Shown here in pieces: positions 52,979 to 62,609 of a stretch of DNA of 64,000 nucleotides (position 1 is the first letter of the stretch; every line of letters begins with the position of its first letter). Below the pieces are notes generated by a model, which did not search any database, was not told where the DNA came from, and saw only the letters and a list, made by a program, of their open reading frames with translations. The translations under genes and the position numbers were made by a program. Source of the stretch: RHKX01 sp963745755 (GTDB lineage: Bacteria; Actinomycetota; Thermoleophilia; Solirubrobacterales; 70-9); contig CAVUYP010000001.1 of assembly GCA_963745755.1 (NCBI GenBank), positions 1,054,001 through 1,118,000 on the forward strand, written 5' to 3'.

Positions 52979-54835
52979 GTGAGCAGCGCCCCGACAACCC
53001 CACTCGCCCGCCGCGACGACCTCCGCAACATCGCGATCGTCGCCCACGTCGACCACGGCAAGACGACGCTCGTCGACGCGATGCTCTGGCAGTCGGGCGC
53101 GTTCCGGACCGGCCAGGACGTCAACGAGCGGGTCATGGACTCGATGGATCTCGAGCGCGAGAAGGGGATCACGATCCTCGCCAAGAACACGTCGGTCGAC
53201 TACGACGGCATCAAGCTGAACATCATCGACACGCCCGGACACGCCGACTTCGGTGGCGAGGTCGAGCGCGGGCTGACGATGGTCGACGGCATCCTGCTGC
53301 TCGTCGACGCCTCCGAGGGACCGCTGCCGCAGACCCGGTTCGTGCTCCGCAAGGCGCTCGAGCGGCACCTGCCGGTGATCCTCGTCGTCAACAAGGTCGA
53401 CCGGCCCGACGCGCGGATCGCCGCGGTCGTCGACGAGGTCTACGAGCTGTTCCTCGACCTCGACGCCGAGGAGTCGCAGATCGAGTTCCCGATCGTCTAC
53501 ACGAATGCCAGGGACGGCTGGGCAGCGACGACCGAGGGCGAGGTCGGCACCGACCTGAAGCCGCTGATGGACCTGATGGTCGAGCAGATCCCGGCGCCCG
53601 AGTACGACCCCGAGCACCCGCTGCAGGCGCTGGTCACCAACCTCGACGCCTCCCCCTACGTCGGCCGGCTCGCCCTCTGCCGGGTCCATCACGGGACGAT
53701 CCGCGCCGGCCAGCCGATCGCCTGGTGCCGGGCCGACGGAACGGTGACCCGGGCCAACGTCACGACCCTCTACACGACCGAGAACCTCGAGCGGGTCGAG
53801 ACGGAGGAGGCCGGGCCGGGCGAGATCATCGCCGTCGCCGGCCTCGCCGAGGTGACGATCGGCGAGACGCTCGCCGATCCCGACGATCCGCGGCCGCTGC
53901 CGGTGACGACGGTCGACGAGCCGTCGCTGTCGATGATCGTCGGCATCAACACGTCGCCGCTGGCCGGCCGCGACGGCAACAGGCTGACCGCCCGCCAGGT
54001 CTACGACCGCCTCCAGCAGGAGCTCGTCGGCAACGTCTCGATCCGCGTCAACGACACCGAGCGCCCCGACGCCTGGGAGGTCCAGGGCCGCGGCGAGCTG
54101 CAGCTCGTCGTCCTGCTCGAGATGATGCGCCGCGAGGGCTACGAGCTGACCGCCGGCCAGCCGCAGGTCGTCACCCGCGAGGTCGACGGCAAGACCTGCG
54201 AGCCGGTCGAGCGGCTCGCGATCGACGCCCCCGAGGAGTACGTCGGCGTCGTCACCCAGGCGCTCGCCGTGCGCAAGGGCCGGATGGAGCAGATGGTCAA
54301 CCACTCGACCGGCTGGGTCCGGCTCGAGTTCCTCGTCCCCGCCCGCGGCCTGATCGGCTTCCGGACCGAGTTCCTGACCGAGACCCGCGGCACCGGCCTC
54401 ATGCATCACGTCTTCGACCGCTGGGAGCCGTGGGCCGGCGAGCTGCGGACGCGGCCGACCGGCGCCCTCGTCGCCGACCGCAGCGGCAAGAGCGCGAGCT
54501 TCGCGCTGTTCGGGCTCCAGGAGCGCGGGCAGCTGTTCATCGGCCCCGGCGAGGAGGTCTACGAGGGGATGATCGTCGGCGAGAACGCCCGCGCCGACGA
54601 CCTCGACGTCAACGCCACCAAGGAGAAGCACCAGACGAACGTCCGCGCCGCCAGCGCCGACGTGCTGGTCCGGCTGATCCCCCACCAGATGCTCTCGCTC
54701 GAGCAGGCGATCGAGTTCCTGCGCGAGGACGAGTGCGTCGAGATAACCCCCGAGCGAACCCGCCTCCGCAAGGTCGAGCTGGCGAAGACGGATCGCGTCC
54801 GCGCCGCTCGCCGCGCCCGCGCCGCTTCCGCCTGA
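52979..54835 (+). CDS. typA: Ribosome-associated GTPase TypA/BipA
   Basis: 618 residues. G1 AHVDHGKTTLVD, the switch segment EREKGITILAKN, G3 DTPGHADFGGEV and G4 NKVDRPDA are intact, followed by domain II and the EF-G-like 'GRGELQLVVLLEMMRREGYE' and 'TGWVRLEFLVPARGLIGFRT'. It assists ribosome assembly and translation under stress or cold. GTG 52979; TACCAT ends 10 bases upstream, giving a leader of a few bases. Confidence 0.95.
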   Translation: MSSAPTTPLARRDDLRNIAIVAHVDHGKTTLVDAMLWQSGAFRTGQDVNERVMDSMDLEREKGITILAKNTSVDYDGIKLNIIDTPGHADFGGEVERGLTMVDGILLLVDASEGPLPQTRFVLRKALERHLPVILVVNKVDRPDARIAAVVDEVYELFLDLDAEESQIEFPIVYTNARDGWAATTEGEVGTDLKPLMDLMVEQIPAPEYDPEHPLQALVTNLDASPYVGRLALCRVHHGTIRAGQPIAWCRADGTVTRANVTTLYTTENLERVETEEAGPGEIIAVAGLAEVTIGETLADPDDPRPLPVTTVDEPSLSMIVGINTSPLAGRDGNRLTARQVYDRLQQELVGNVSIRVNDTERPDAWEVQGRGELQLVVLLEMMRREGYELTAGQPQVVTREVDGKTCEPVERLAIDAPEEYVGVVTQALAVRKGRMEQMVNHSTGWVRLEFLVPARGLIGFRTEFLTETRGTGLMHHVFDRWEPWAGELRTRPTGALVADRSGKSASFALFGLQERGQLFIGPGEEVYEGMIVGENARADDLDVNATKEKHQTNVRAASADVLVRLIPHQMLSLEQAIEFLREDECVEITPERTRLRKVELAKTDRVRAARRARAASA

Positions 54836-54847
54836 CTCGCCGCGAAC

Positions 54848-54882
54848 TTGCAGAAATCGCTCACATTGAGCGATTTCTGCAA
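54848..54882. terminator. Perfect 35-base palindrome between convergent typA and helicase genes
   Basis: TTGCAGAAATCGCTCA (54848-54863), loop CAT, and its exact complement (54867-54882). It lies 13 bases past the typA stop and 50 bases from the helicase stop, so it can serve both strands. There is no T-run, so it may act with Rho or by blocking exonucleases. Confidence 0.65.
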
Positions 54883-54931
54883 TCTCGGCGCTCGCCGCCG
54901 TCAGCGGCGGTGAGGAACTCGCCGAGCTCGC

Positions 54932-56248
54932 CTAGGAGGTGCGGGCGCCCTGGCGGGGACGCCGGCGACGGCGCTTCGGGCCGGTCGACCCGCCGCCGCC
55001 CTGCTTGGAGGGCCGGCCGCCGTTCCCATTCTGGCTGCGGCCCGAGCCCTGGCTGCGGCCGCCGTTGCGGCCGCGGCCGGAACCCTGTCCGCCGCCGTTG
55101 GAGCGCTGCTGCGCCGGGGCGCCACCGGTGGCGCCGTCGCGGCGGTCGAACTCGGCGGCGAGGCCGAGGTCGAGGGCCATCCGCCGCAGCTCGTGGACCT
55201 GGTCGCCGAGCACGAAGCTGACGCCGGTGCCGGTCGCGCCGGCGCGGCCGGTGCGGCCGATCCGGTGCGTGTAGGCGTCGGCGTCCTCGGGGGCGTCGAA
55301 GTTGATCACATGGGTGACCTCGGGGACGTCGATGCCGCGGGCGGCGACATCGGTCGCGATCAGGACGGTGACGTCGCCGCGCTCGAAGCTGGCGAGCGCC
55401 TTCTGGCGCTGCGACTGCGACTTGTCGCCGTGCATGGCGGCGGCGAAGACGTCGCGGGCCTTGAGCTTCTTGACGAGCCGGTCGGCGCCGCGCTTGGTCC
55501 GCACGAAGACGAGCGTCCGGCCGCGGTCGCGGGCGTCGAGCTCGTCGACGAGCAGGTCGACCTTGGCGCCCTGGCTCGGTGACTCCGCGAAGCGATGGCT
55601 GATCGCCGCACGCCCGTGCTCCAGCTTCGGAGCATGGACGTGGCGGCGTGCGTCGTGGGTGTAGTCCGCGGCGAGATCGCCGGCGGCACCCTCGAGGGTT
55701 GCGGAGAAGAAGAGGGTCTGGCGCTGCTTCGGGATCAGCCTGACGATCCGGTCGACGGCCGGCTTGAAGCCCATATCGAGCATCCGGTCGGCCTCGTCGA
55801 GGACGAGCGTGCGGACGTTGCCGAGGCTGAGGGCGCGGCGCTGGATCAGGTCCTCGAGCCGCCCGGGGGTGGCGACGAGGATGTGCGCCTTCGGCGCCTT
55901 GCGGATCTGCGGCTCCATGCCGACGCCGCCGTAGACGACCTCGACCTTGAGGGCCCTGGCGCGGGCGATCACCTCGAGCTCGTCGACGATCTGACGGGCG
56001 AGCTCCCGGGTCGGGGCGAGGATCAGCGCCGCCGGGCGGCGCGAGTCGGCGGCGATCCGGTCGACGAGCGGCACGCCGAAGGCGAGCGTCTTGCCGGAGC
56101 CGGTCGGCGACTGGACGAGGACATCGCGGCCGTCGAGGACGTCCTCGATGACGAGCTTCTGGACGGGGAAGGGACTCTCGATGCCGCGCTTGGCGAGTGC
56201 CGTCGCGACGGTATTGGACACGCCGAGATCGGCGAAGGTCGTACTCAT
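54932..56248 (-). CDS. DEAD-box RNA helicase with a basic low-complexity tail
   Basis: 438 residues. Q motif 'FADLGVSNTVATALAKRG', motif I SPTGSGKT, PTRELA, II DEAD in 'VLDEADRML', III SAT, 'VLIATDVAARGIDVP' and VI HRIGRTGRAG are complete. The last ~65 residues are rich in Gly, Asn, Gln, Ser and Arg and end in an Arg/Lys cluster, as in RhlE/CsdA-type helicases that remodel mRNA and ribosomes and can phase-separate. ATG 56248 with AAGGAG; the 5' leader is ~150 bases. Confidence 0.93.
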   Translation of the reverse strand: MSTTFADLGVSNTVATALAKRGIESPFPVQKLVIEDVLDGRDVLVQSPTGSGKTLAFGVPLVDRIAADSRRPAALILAPTRELARQIVDELEVIARARALKVEVVYGGVGMEPQIRKAPKAHILVATPGRLEDLIQRRALSLGNVRTLVLDEADRMLDMGFKPAVDRIVRLIPKQRQTLFFSATLEGAAGDLAADYTHDARRHVHAPKLEHGRAAISHRFAESPSQGAKVDLLVDELDARDRGRTLVFVRTKRGADRLVKKLKARDVFAAAMHGDKSQSQRQKALASFERGDVTVLIATDVAARGIDVPEVTHVINFDAPEDADAYTHRIGRTGRAGATGTGVSFVLGDQVHELRRMALDLGLAAEFDRRDGATGGAPAQQRSNGGGQGSGRGRNGGRSQGSGRSQNGNGGRPSKQGGGGSTGPKRRRRRPRQGARTS

Positions 56249-56401
56249 TATTGGCTGCTCCTTGTGAGCGTTCGTTGTTCGGAGATTCGTTGGCCCCGAA
56301 AACGCTCGGTCGATACCGAAGGCAGCGAGAAACTTGAACCTCTCGGGCGCCGTCTGGGCAACCCGACGCCGGGGACGGTAGCAGCAATCCCCTGCAAATA
56401 C

Positions 56402-56436
56402 GAAAACGGCCGCCGCGGGTTGCACCGCGGCGGCCG
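56402..56436 (-). terminator. Rho-independent terminator after the secreted hydrolase gene
   Basis: On the minus strand an 11-base perfect stem GGCCGCCGCGG/CCGCGGCGGCC (56435-56425 with 56418-56408), loop of 6, is followed by TTTTC. It separates the hydrolase transcript from the helicase gene. Confidence 0.75.
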
Positions 56437-56460
56437 CTTCAATCGGTTCCCCGGCGAGCC

Positions 56461-58966
56461 CTACGGACCGCTGAACGTGAAGTCGTAGCAGGGGTCCCCG
56501 CCGCAGGTGTCGGTGATGTTGCTGACGTTGTCCGGCTGCAGGAAGTCGGAGACCATCTGCTGTTCGGCCGGCGTCCGTCGCGGCAGCTCGTGGGGATCCT
56601 CGCCGTCGCGGTTGGGGATGTTCTCGATCGGCGGCACGTTGGTGCCGAGGGTTCCGCCGTCGCGGATCGGGCCGCTGTCCCAGTAGACCAGCGCCGAGTC
56701 GGTCCACGGGTAGGTCATCGGCGGCAGGTTCCAGCCGACGTCGACGCCCGGCCAGCGGCCCTCGTAGACGATCGGGTTGTGGATCCCGGCCCCGACGGTC
56801 CGCGCCATCGTCTCGGCCGAGAAGTTGGTGACCTGGTGATCGCCGACGCCGACGTCCATCAGCACCTCGTGCGGAGGCGTGTTCGGCAGCGGGTCGTCGG
56901 TGATCCGGTGCGCGTAGCCGTTCGACTCGCCGCGATCCCAGAGCATCTGCACCAGCGACAGGACCAGCTGCTGCTCGAGCTCGTCCGGGTAGGCCGGATC
57001 GAGGATCACCGCGTACTGGTCGAAGTCGACCGAGCGGTTCAGCAGCACCGAGTAGTTCATCCCGCCGACGCCGAGCGAGGCGCGGGTGAAGTCGGGCGAG
57101 ACGGCGGTCAGGCCGCCGCCGAAGATGGCGCCCTGGCTGTTGCCGTTGTAGTAGAGCTTCGCCGTGTCGATGACCGGCGGGTTGCCGGGGCCGACCGGGT
57201 TTGTGTCGTCGACCCGGAAGGCGGGGTCGCTGATGAAGCCGTCGTCGTTGTCGAGCAGGCGGCCGAGGTAGAGCCCGTTCAGCATCCCCTGCTGGAGGCG
57301 GTCGGCGAGCTGCGGGAAGTTGCTCATGTTCGAGAGGATCCCGATCGTGTTGATCAGGTCGCTGTTCGACATGCCGATCTCGTCGGTCGCGCAATCCATC
57401 ATGTTGTGGGCATTGCCGAGCGTCTTCTGCGGGCTCGACGTGCCCTCGCTGGCGCTGCCGAGCAGGCCGTGCCCGTAGATCTGCGGCCGCGCCGGTGAGC
57501 TCAGCGCGCTGTAGGGGATCATGCAGTTGAAGTTGGCCGTCCAGGTGCCGTTCTGACTGCGGCACGCCGTTGCCGTCGAGGTTCAGCGTCGAGCCCGGAT
57601 CGCACGGGTCGCCGCCGGCCGGGGCGGTCATGTAGCAGGGGACCTCGAAGGTTCCCTGCACGCGCCGCGCCATGTCCGCGTCCTCGGGCAGCGGCCCGCC
57701 CGACGTCTGCTGGTAGTTCTGGACCGAGTCGACGGTGAACGACGGCGCGGTGCCCTGGACGATTCCGTCGGCGAGGTTCGTGTCGCCGAGCTGGGCGAAG
57801 GCGTCGTCGCGCATCGCCAGGACGTTCTTGGCGATGTTCTCGTCGCTGGCGACCGTGAAGTCCCAGGCCAGGTAGAGGTCGGAGCGCTTCACGTCGGCCT
57901 TGCGGAGCTTCTTGAAGACGTTCTCGAAGCGGCCGCGCTGGTCGTTGATCGGCGCCTTGCCCGAGGGCAGGTCGTCGCGGTAGTAGCGGAAGCCCTGGGG
58001 AGCGTCGAGGGCCTCGCCGCCGCCGTCCTTGAGGTTGCGCATGGCGACGATGTAGCGATGGCCACTGGCGAAGTTCTCGGCCGGGTGGATCAGCACCGCG
58101 GTCTCCTCGGGCGAGGTCGCGTTCGAGTCGATCTCGGCCCAGATCGGCCAGCGCTCGCCGGTCTTGGCATCGATGACGACGACCGGCGCCTTCTTCTTCG
58201 TGTAGTTGCCGAGCGCGGCCAGCGAGACCGGGTTCGTCTCCTGCAGGGCGGCCGGCGTGTCGAGGCCGGGAACGCGGACGACGATCGACTGCCCGGGGCT
58301 GAACCCGTCGTTGCCCTTGTAGGGCGCGGAGTCGATCGGGGTATCGGCGGCGTTGGTCGGCGTCGCCGAGCTCTGGAAGTCGACGTGGAGGCCGGTCGCG
58401 GTGCTGTCGTCGGCGACCGTGTAGTAGTCGTCGGGGAACGGCAGCATGCAGCGCGAGCTGTCCTGATCACCGATGAAGTCGCATTCGGAGGCGCGGCTGA
58501 GGTCGATCTTCTCGGGCTTGCAGAGCGAGGTGTCGCGAACGAGGTCGCGCTTGGCGGTGACGCCCCTCGCCGTTGCCTTCAGGGTCCGCGACTGGCAGCT
58601 CTCGACCTGTGACTTGCCGTCCTTGGAGAGCTTGAGCAGAAGGGTACCCTTGCCCTTCTTGTTCAGCTTCAGCTTCTTCGGCTTCGCCAGCGACCCGGCG
58701 CTCGAGTCGTCGAACGTCTTCGAGGTGAGCTTCACCTTGACCTTCGGCTTCTTGCCCTTCTTGGCCTTCTTGGCGAGCTTGCCCTTCGCCTTGACACGGA
58801 CCTTGACGCCCTTCTTGAGGATGCTCTTCTGGCTATCGCTCTTGATCTTCAGCGACGCGTTCTTCTTGGCCTTTGCGGCGGTCGTGTCGGCCGACGCCGA
58901 GGCGGCGAACGTCGCGCAGAGTGCGAAGGCAAGCAGGGCTGCGAGCAGCCGGGACGTCCTGGTCAA
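56461..58966 (-). CDS. Secreted alpha/beta-hydrolase-like protein with a lysine-rich N-terminal domain, one frame break
   Basis: About 834 residues after correction. TTG 58966 (GGAGAGA upstream) starts a signal peptide (LLAALLAFALCATFAASASA). Next comes a lysine-rich segment of ~70 residues ('KGKLAKKAKKGKKPKVKVKL'), then a large domain with 'CMLPFPDDYYTVADD' and the hydrolase core: 'IYGHGLLGSASE' and nucleophile elbow YYNGNSQGAIFGG. An extra base at 57556 shifts the frame; without it 'GVPQQNGTWTANFNC' is read. Likely an exported esterase or lipase; the lysine tract may bind wall polymers. Ends before a strong terminator. Confidence 0.78.
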
Positions 58967-59091
58967 GATGGTCTCTCCTCCATGTCGCGTATGAGCGCAC
59001 CCTCCCCGAAACGGTGCGGCGCGGCACTTTACCACCGCCCCGGCGCCGCGGCGACGGTTCGGCGGCAGCCGATCGGGTATCTGGCGGCGGC

Positions 59092-60093
59092 ATGATCGCG
59101 GCCGAGCGCCCAGCGCAGACCGGGGCCGACGCACCGAGGCGCGCCCGCAGGCAGGCGGCACGGGCGAGCGCGAAGCGACGCCGCCGGCTGGCGACGGCCG
59201 CCGGCGGTCTCGCCGTCGCCGCGGCGTTCGTCGTCGGCGCGGTCGTCGGCGCCGGCCGCGACGGCGGCGGCGAGGGGCCGGTGGGCGCGGCGCCGGCCGC
59301 GGCCGAGCTGCCCGGCGGCGGCACCGAGTTGCTGCCCCGCTACCGGATGGTCGGCTTCTACGGGGCGCCCCAGGACGAGGCGCTCGGTGCGCTCGGGATC
59401 GGCCCGCCGGAGCGGGCCTCGCGACGGCTCGCCGAGCGGGCGGCGACCTACGCCGACAGGGGCGACCGGCCGGTGATGGCGTTCATGGAGCTGGTCGCCG
59501 CGGTCGCCAACGCCGACCCCGGCGAGGACGGCCTCTACCGGAGCCGTCAGCCGGGCCGCGTCATCGACCGCTACCTCGAGGCGGCTCGCGCCGCCGGGCA
59601 GATCCTCGTCCTCGACATCCAGCCCGGTCGGGCCGACTTCGCGACCGAGGTCGAGGCGTTGCGCCGCTGGCTGCGCGAGCCCGACGTCGGCCTCGGCCTC
59701 GACCCCGAATGGCACGTCGGCGACGGCGAGGTGCCGGGGCAGGTGATCGGCTCCGTCGACGCGGCCGAGGTCAACCGGATCGCCCGCGGCCTCTCCCGGG
59801 TCGTCGAGCGCGACGGCCTCCCCCAGAAGGTCCTGATCGTGCATCGCTTCACCGCCGAGATGATCGCCGACGTCGAGCGGCTGCGCAGCTACCCGGGCGT
59901 CGCCGTCGTCCTCAACGTCGACGGCTTCGGCGAAGAGGCCGCCAAGGTCGCCAAGTACGACGAGCTCCACCCGGGACGGCGATCGCACCTGTTCACCGGC
60001 TTCAAGCTCTTCTTCGAGGAGGACGCAGGGCTGATGCGGCCCGGGGACGTGCTCGCGCTCCGCCCCGCCCCCGACCTCGTCGTCTACGAGTGA
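59092..60093 (+). CDS. Membrane-anchored protein with a TIM-barrel-like external domain, unknown
   Basis: 333 residues from ATG 59092. A basic start and one membrane helix (~38-60) precede an external domain of ~260 residues: 'RYRMVGFYGAPQDEALG', 'LVLDIQPGRADFATEV', 'GLGLDPEWHVGDGEV', 'VLIVHRFTAEMIADVERL' and 'VVLNVDGFGEEA'. Alternating strands and helices with strand-end acidic residues suggest a glycoside-hydrolase-like barrel, but no known family is matched. TATCTG ends 8 bases before the ATG, a near-leaderless start. Confidence 0.65.
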   Translation: MIAAERPAQTGADAPRRARRQAARASAKRRRRLATAAGGLAVAAAFVVGAVVGAGRDGGGEGPVGAAPAAAELPGGGTELLPRYRMVGFYGAPQDEALGALGIGPPERASRRLAERAATYADRGDRPVMAFMELVAAVANADPGEDGLYRSRQPGRVIDRYLEAARAAGQILVLDIQPGRADFATEVEALRRWLREPDVGLGLDPEWHVGDGEVPGQVIGSVDAAEVNRIARGLSRVVERDGLPQKVLIVHRFTAEMIADVERLRSYPGVAVVLNVDGFGEEAAKVAKYDELHPGRRSHLFTGFKLFFEEDAGLMRPGDVLALRPAPDLVVYE

Positions 60094-60115
60094 GCCCGGG
60101 AACGCCGTGCGGTGA

Positions 60116-62536
60116 CTACCTGCGCTTGCCCTTCCGCGTCCGCTCGCCGACCCTGCTGATCTTCAGCTTCGGATCGCTGCGGATCTCCCGGTTCGTGTAG
60201 AGCATCGGGATGAACTTGCTGTCCGAGAACTGCTCGGTCTGATCGCTGTGGTGCTTGCTCGACCGGTTCTCCGACTGCGAGTAGGTGAGCAGCCAGTGAC
60301 CCTTCGGCCCGTTCTTGCCGAGCTTCGTCATCTGCACCGTGCTCGAGCCGTAGTTGACCTGACCGTAGGCGTACTCGGGATCGTCGGGGTTCGTGTTCGA
60401 GTTGATGTTCTGCCAGCAGCCGGTCGAGCAGCCGTGGATCGGGATCCGCTTGTCCTTGCGGCCGAGCGCGAACTGGACGTCCCCGTAGCTCGCGTCGAGC
60501 GGGATGCCGAGCTCGCGAAGCTCCTTGACGGCGATGCCGAGCGCCTCGATCGAGTCGGCGTTGCCCTGGTTGAGCGTGTTCGGGGTCGTCAGCGGGTGGT
60601 CGACGTCGAACGGCGTGCTCCAGAACGAGCCGCCGCCGGCCTCCCGCCACCAGACGTTGAACAGCCAGCCGCCCGGCGAGTCGAGCAGGCCGGTGTCGTT
60701 GTAGCCGGCGAGGATCGGGCAAGCCTCGGTGACGTCGACGTTTCCCGACGGCGTCGCGATCGTCGGGTTGTCGGCACAGATCTGCGCCAGCCCGTCGCCG
60801 GTCAGCTCGGCGCCGAGGCTGCGGTCGCCGAGCCACATCCGGGTCATGTTGTTGAGGTTGAAGCCGGGATCGGCGCCGAGCCCGTCGGTCGCATCCATCC
60901 GCTCCGCGACCATCCGGTGGCCGAGCCGGGTGCGCAGCCCCTGCACGCAGTCCTCGCAGCCGATGATCGGGCTGAAGCCGGTCAGCGGCTCGTCGGCGTT
61001 CGTCTCCCAGTAGGAGTCGTTGGCGTTGAGGACGTAGTCGTCGCGGAACTCGATCGGCAGGTTCGACGGACCGAAGATCCCCTTCACGGCCGCGTCGGGA
61101 TCGTTGCCCCAGTTGCAGGTCGAGGTCGATCCGTCGAGCGGAATCAGGCCGGCGGCGTTGTAGATCACCGTCGAGATCCCCGGCTTGATGCAGGTGTCGA
61201 TCTTCTCCGCGGTGACGTTCGGGACGACGGTGTCGTCGGTGTAGAAGGCACGGCCCCTGTCGTCGGCGCCGATCGTGTTGACCCACGGGTTGCCCTGGTA
61301 CTTCGACTGCGCCTTGACGAGGTCCTTGGCGCTCTTCGCCCGGTCCATGTGCAGCCAGGTGTCGGCGGAGCGGATCTGGTCGTTGGCGTCGCCGAGCGCG
61401 AACACGGTCGTGCCGGTCCAGCTCAGGCCGACGCTCGGACGGGCGAGGATCGGGCCGAACTGCGAGTACCAGAGGGTCGTCGACTGCTTGCCGCCGCCCC
61501 CAGTCGGGACGGTGACGGTGCGGCTCGTCATCGGGATCGACTGGCCGTCGTACATGTAGCTGGTCGGATCGCCGGGGTCGAGCTCGAGCTCGAACAGCGT
61601 GAATCGCTGAGCGGTCGAGACCGTGTGGCTCCAGGCGACGTGGCGGTTGTGGCCGATGTTGATCGCCGGAAAGCCCATCAGGCTCGAGCCGATCGCGTTC
61701 ATCTCGCCGGGGATCTGCAGCTGGAACTCCCAGAAGCGATCGATGCCCTTCCACGGGAAGTGCGGGTTGGCGAGGACGAGGCCGTCGCCGCTGCGCGAGT
61801 CCTGCTCGCCGACCCCGAGCGCGTTCGAGCCGAGCTTGGCCGCGTCCTCGCGGTCGCCGTTGACGTCGTAGGGCGAGCCCTTCAGCGCGTCGGCGGCCTG
61901 CTCGGGCGAGACGGCGGGCGCCGCCATCATCTCGGTCGGCGGCTGGGCGGCGACGAAGTCGGAGATGAAGTTCTGGCTGCTGGCGAGCAGGTCGGCCTGG
62001 TAGATCCGCCGCCAGACGTCGATCGCCCCGATCGGCTTCACCCACTTGGCGCCGCGGCAGCGGCGATCGGGGATGCCGTCGACGCCGACCTTCTTCAGGT
62101 AGGCGTTGTAGCCGGCCGCGTAGCCGCGGATCGCGGCCTTGGCGTCCCTGGACGGGCTCTGGACGCCCTTCGCCTTGAGCAGCTTCTCGATCCGGCGCGA
62201 GTCGATCACCGACTGCCAGAAGAAGTCCGAGTCGAGGTTGTTGACGGACCCGGAGGCGCTCTGCGGGGTCTCGCCGTCGGGGCCGAAGAACTTCGAGCGC
62301 CGCGCCGAGGTCGTGACGTTGTTGTCGGCGAAGGTGCAGATGTTCTGCTTCGCGAAGGCGAAGCCGACGCCGTAGCCGCCGGAGCCGTAGTTGGCAGCCT
62401 TGATGTGAGGGATGCCGTAGCTGGTCTCGCGGATCTTGGCTTTGTAGCCGAGCGCCGGAGCGACGAGCCCGAGTGCGCCGAGCGAGACGGCGAGCGCGGC
62501 GAGCGCGCTGTGGACGAACCTGCGATTCAGGGGCAT
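60116..62536 (-). CDS. Secreted penicillin-acylase-family amidohydrolase
   Basis: 806 residues. A signal peptide of ~30 residues (FVHSALAALAVSLGALGLVA) is followed by the alpha chain ('YGIPHIKAANYGSGGYGVGF'), a spacer, and the self-cleavage site KLGSNALGVG, where Ser237 becomes the N-terminal nucleophile of the beta chain. 'ANPHFPW' and 'NIGHNRHVAWSHT' are conserved. The family cleaves amide bonds of penicillins, acyl-homoserine lactones or lipopeptides. ATG 62536 with GGAGGAGAG directly upstream. Confidence 0.9.
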   Translation of the reverse strand: MPLNRRFVHSALAALAVSLGALGLVAPALGYKAKIRETSYGIPHIKAANYGSGGYGVGFAFAKQNICTFADNNVTTSARRSKFFGPDGETPQSASGSVNNLDSDFFWQSVIDSRRIEKLLKAKGVQSPSRDAKAAIRGYAAGYNAYLKKVGVDGIPDRRCRGAKWVKPIGAIDVWRRIYQADLLASSQNFISDFVAAQPPTEMMAAPAVSPEQAADALKGSPYDVNGDREDAAKLGSNALGVGEQDSRSGDGLVLANPHFPWKGIDRFWEFQLQIPGEMNAIGSSLMGFPAINIGHNRHVAWSHTVSTAQRFTLFELELDPGDPTSYMYDGQSIPMTSRTVTVPTGGGGKQSTTLWYSQFGPILARPSVGLSWTGTTVFALGDANDQIRSADTWLHMDRAKSAKDLVKAQSKYQGNPWVNTIGADDRGRAFYTDDTVVPNVTAEKIDTCIKPGISTVIYNAAGLIPLDGSTSTCNWGNDPDAAVKGIFGPSNLPIEFRDDYVLNANDSYWETNADEPLTGFSPIIGCEDCVQGLRTRLGHRMVAERMDATDGLGADPGFNLNNMTRMWLGDRSLGAELTGDGLAQICADNPTIATPSGNVDVTEACPILAGYNDTGLLDSPGGWLFNVWWREAGGGSFWSTPFDVDHPLTTPNTLNQGNADSIEALGIAVKELRELGIPLDASYGDVQFALGRKDKRIPIHGCSTGCWQNINSNTNPDDPEYAYGQVNYGSSTVQMTKLGKNGPKGHWLLTYSQSENRSSKHHSDQTEQFSDSKFIPMLYTNREIRSDPKLKISRVGERTRKGKRR

Positions 62537-62609
62537 CTCTCCTCCTCCAGTCGAAGTGCCGGGCGGGACACTAACGGCAGAGCGGCGACGGGGCATACAG
62601 TTGCTCTCC

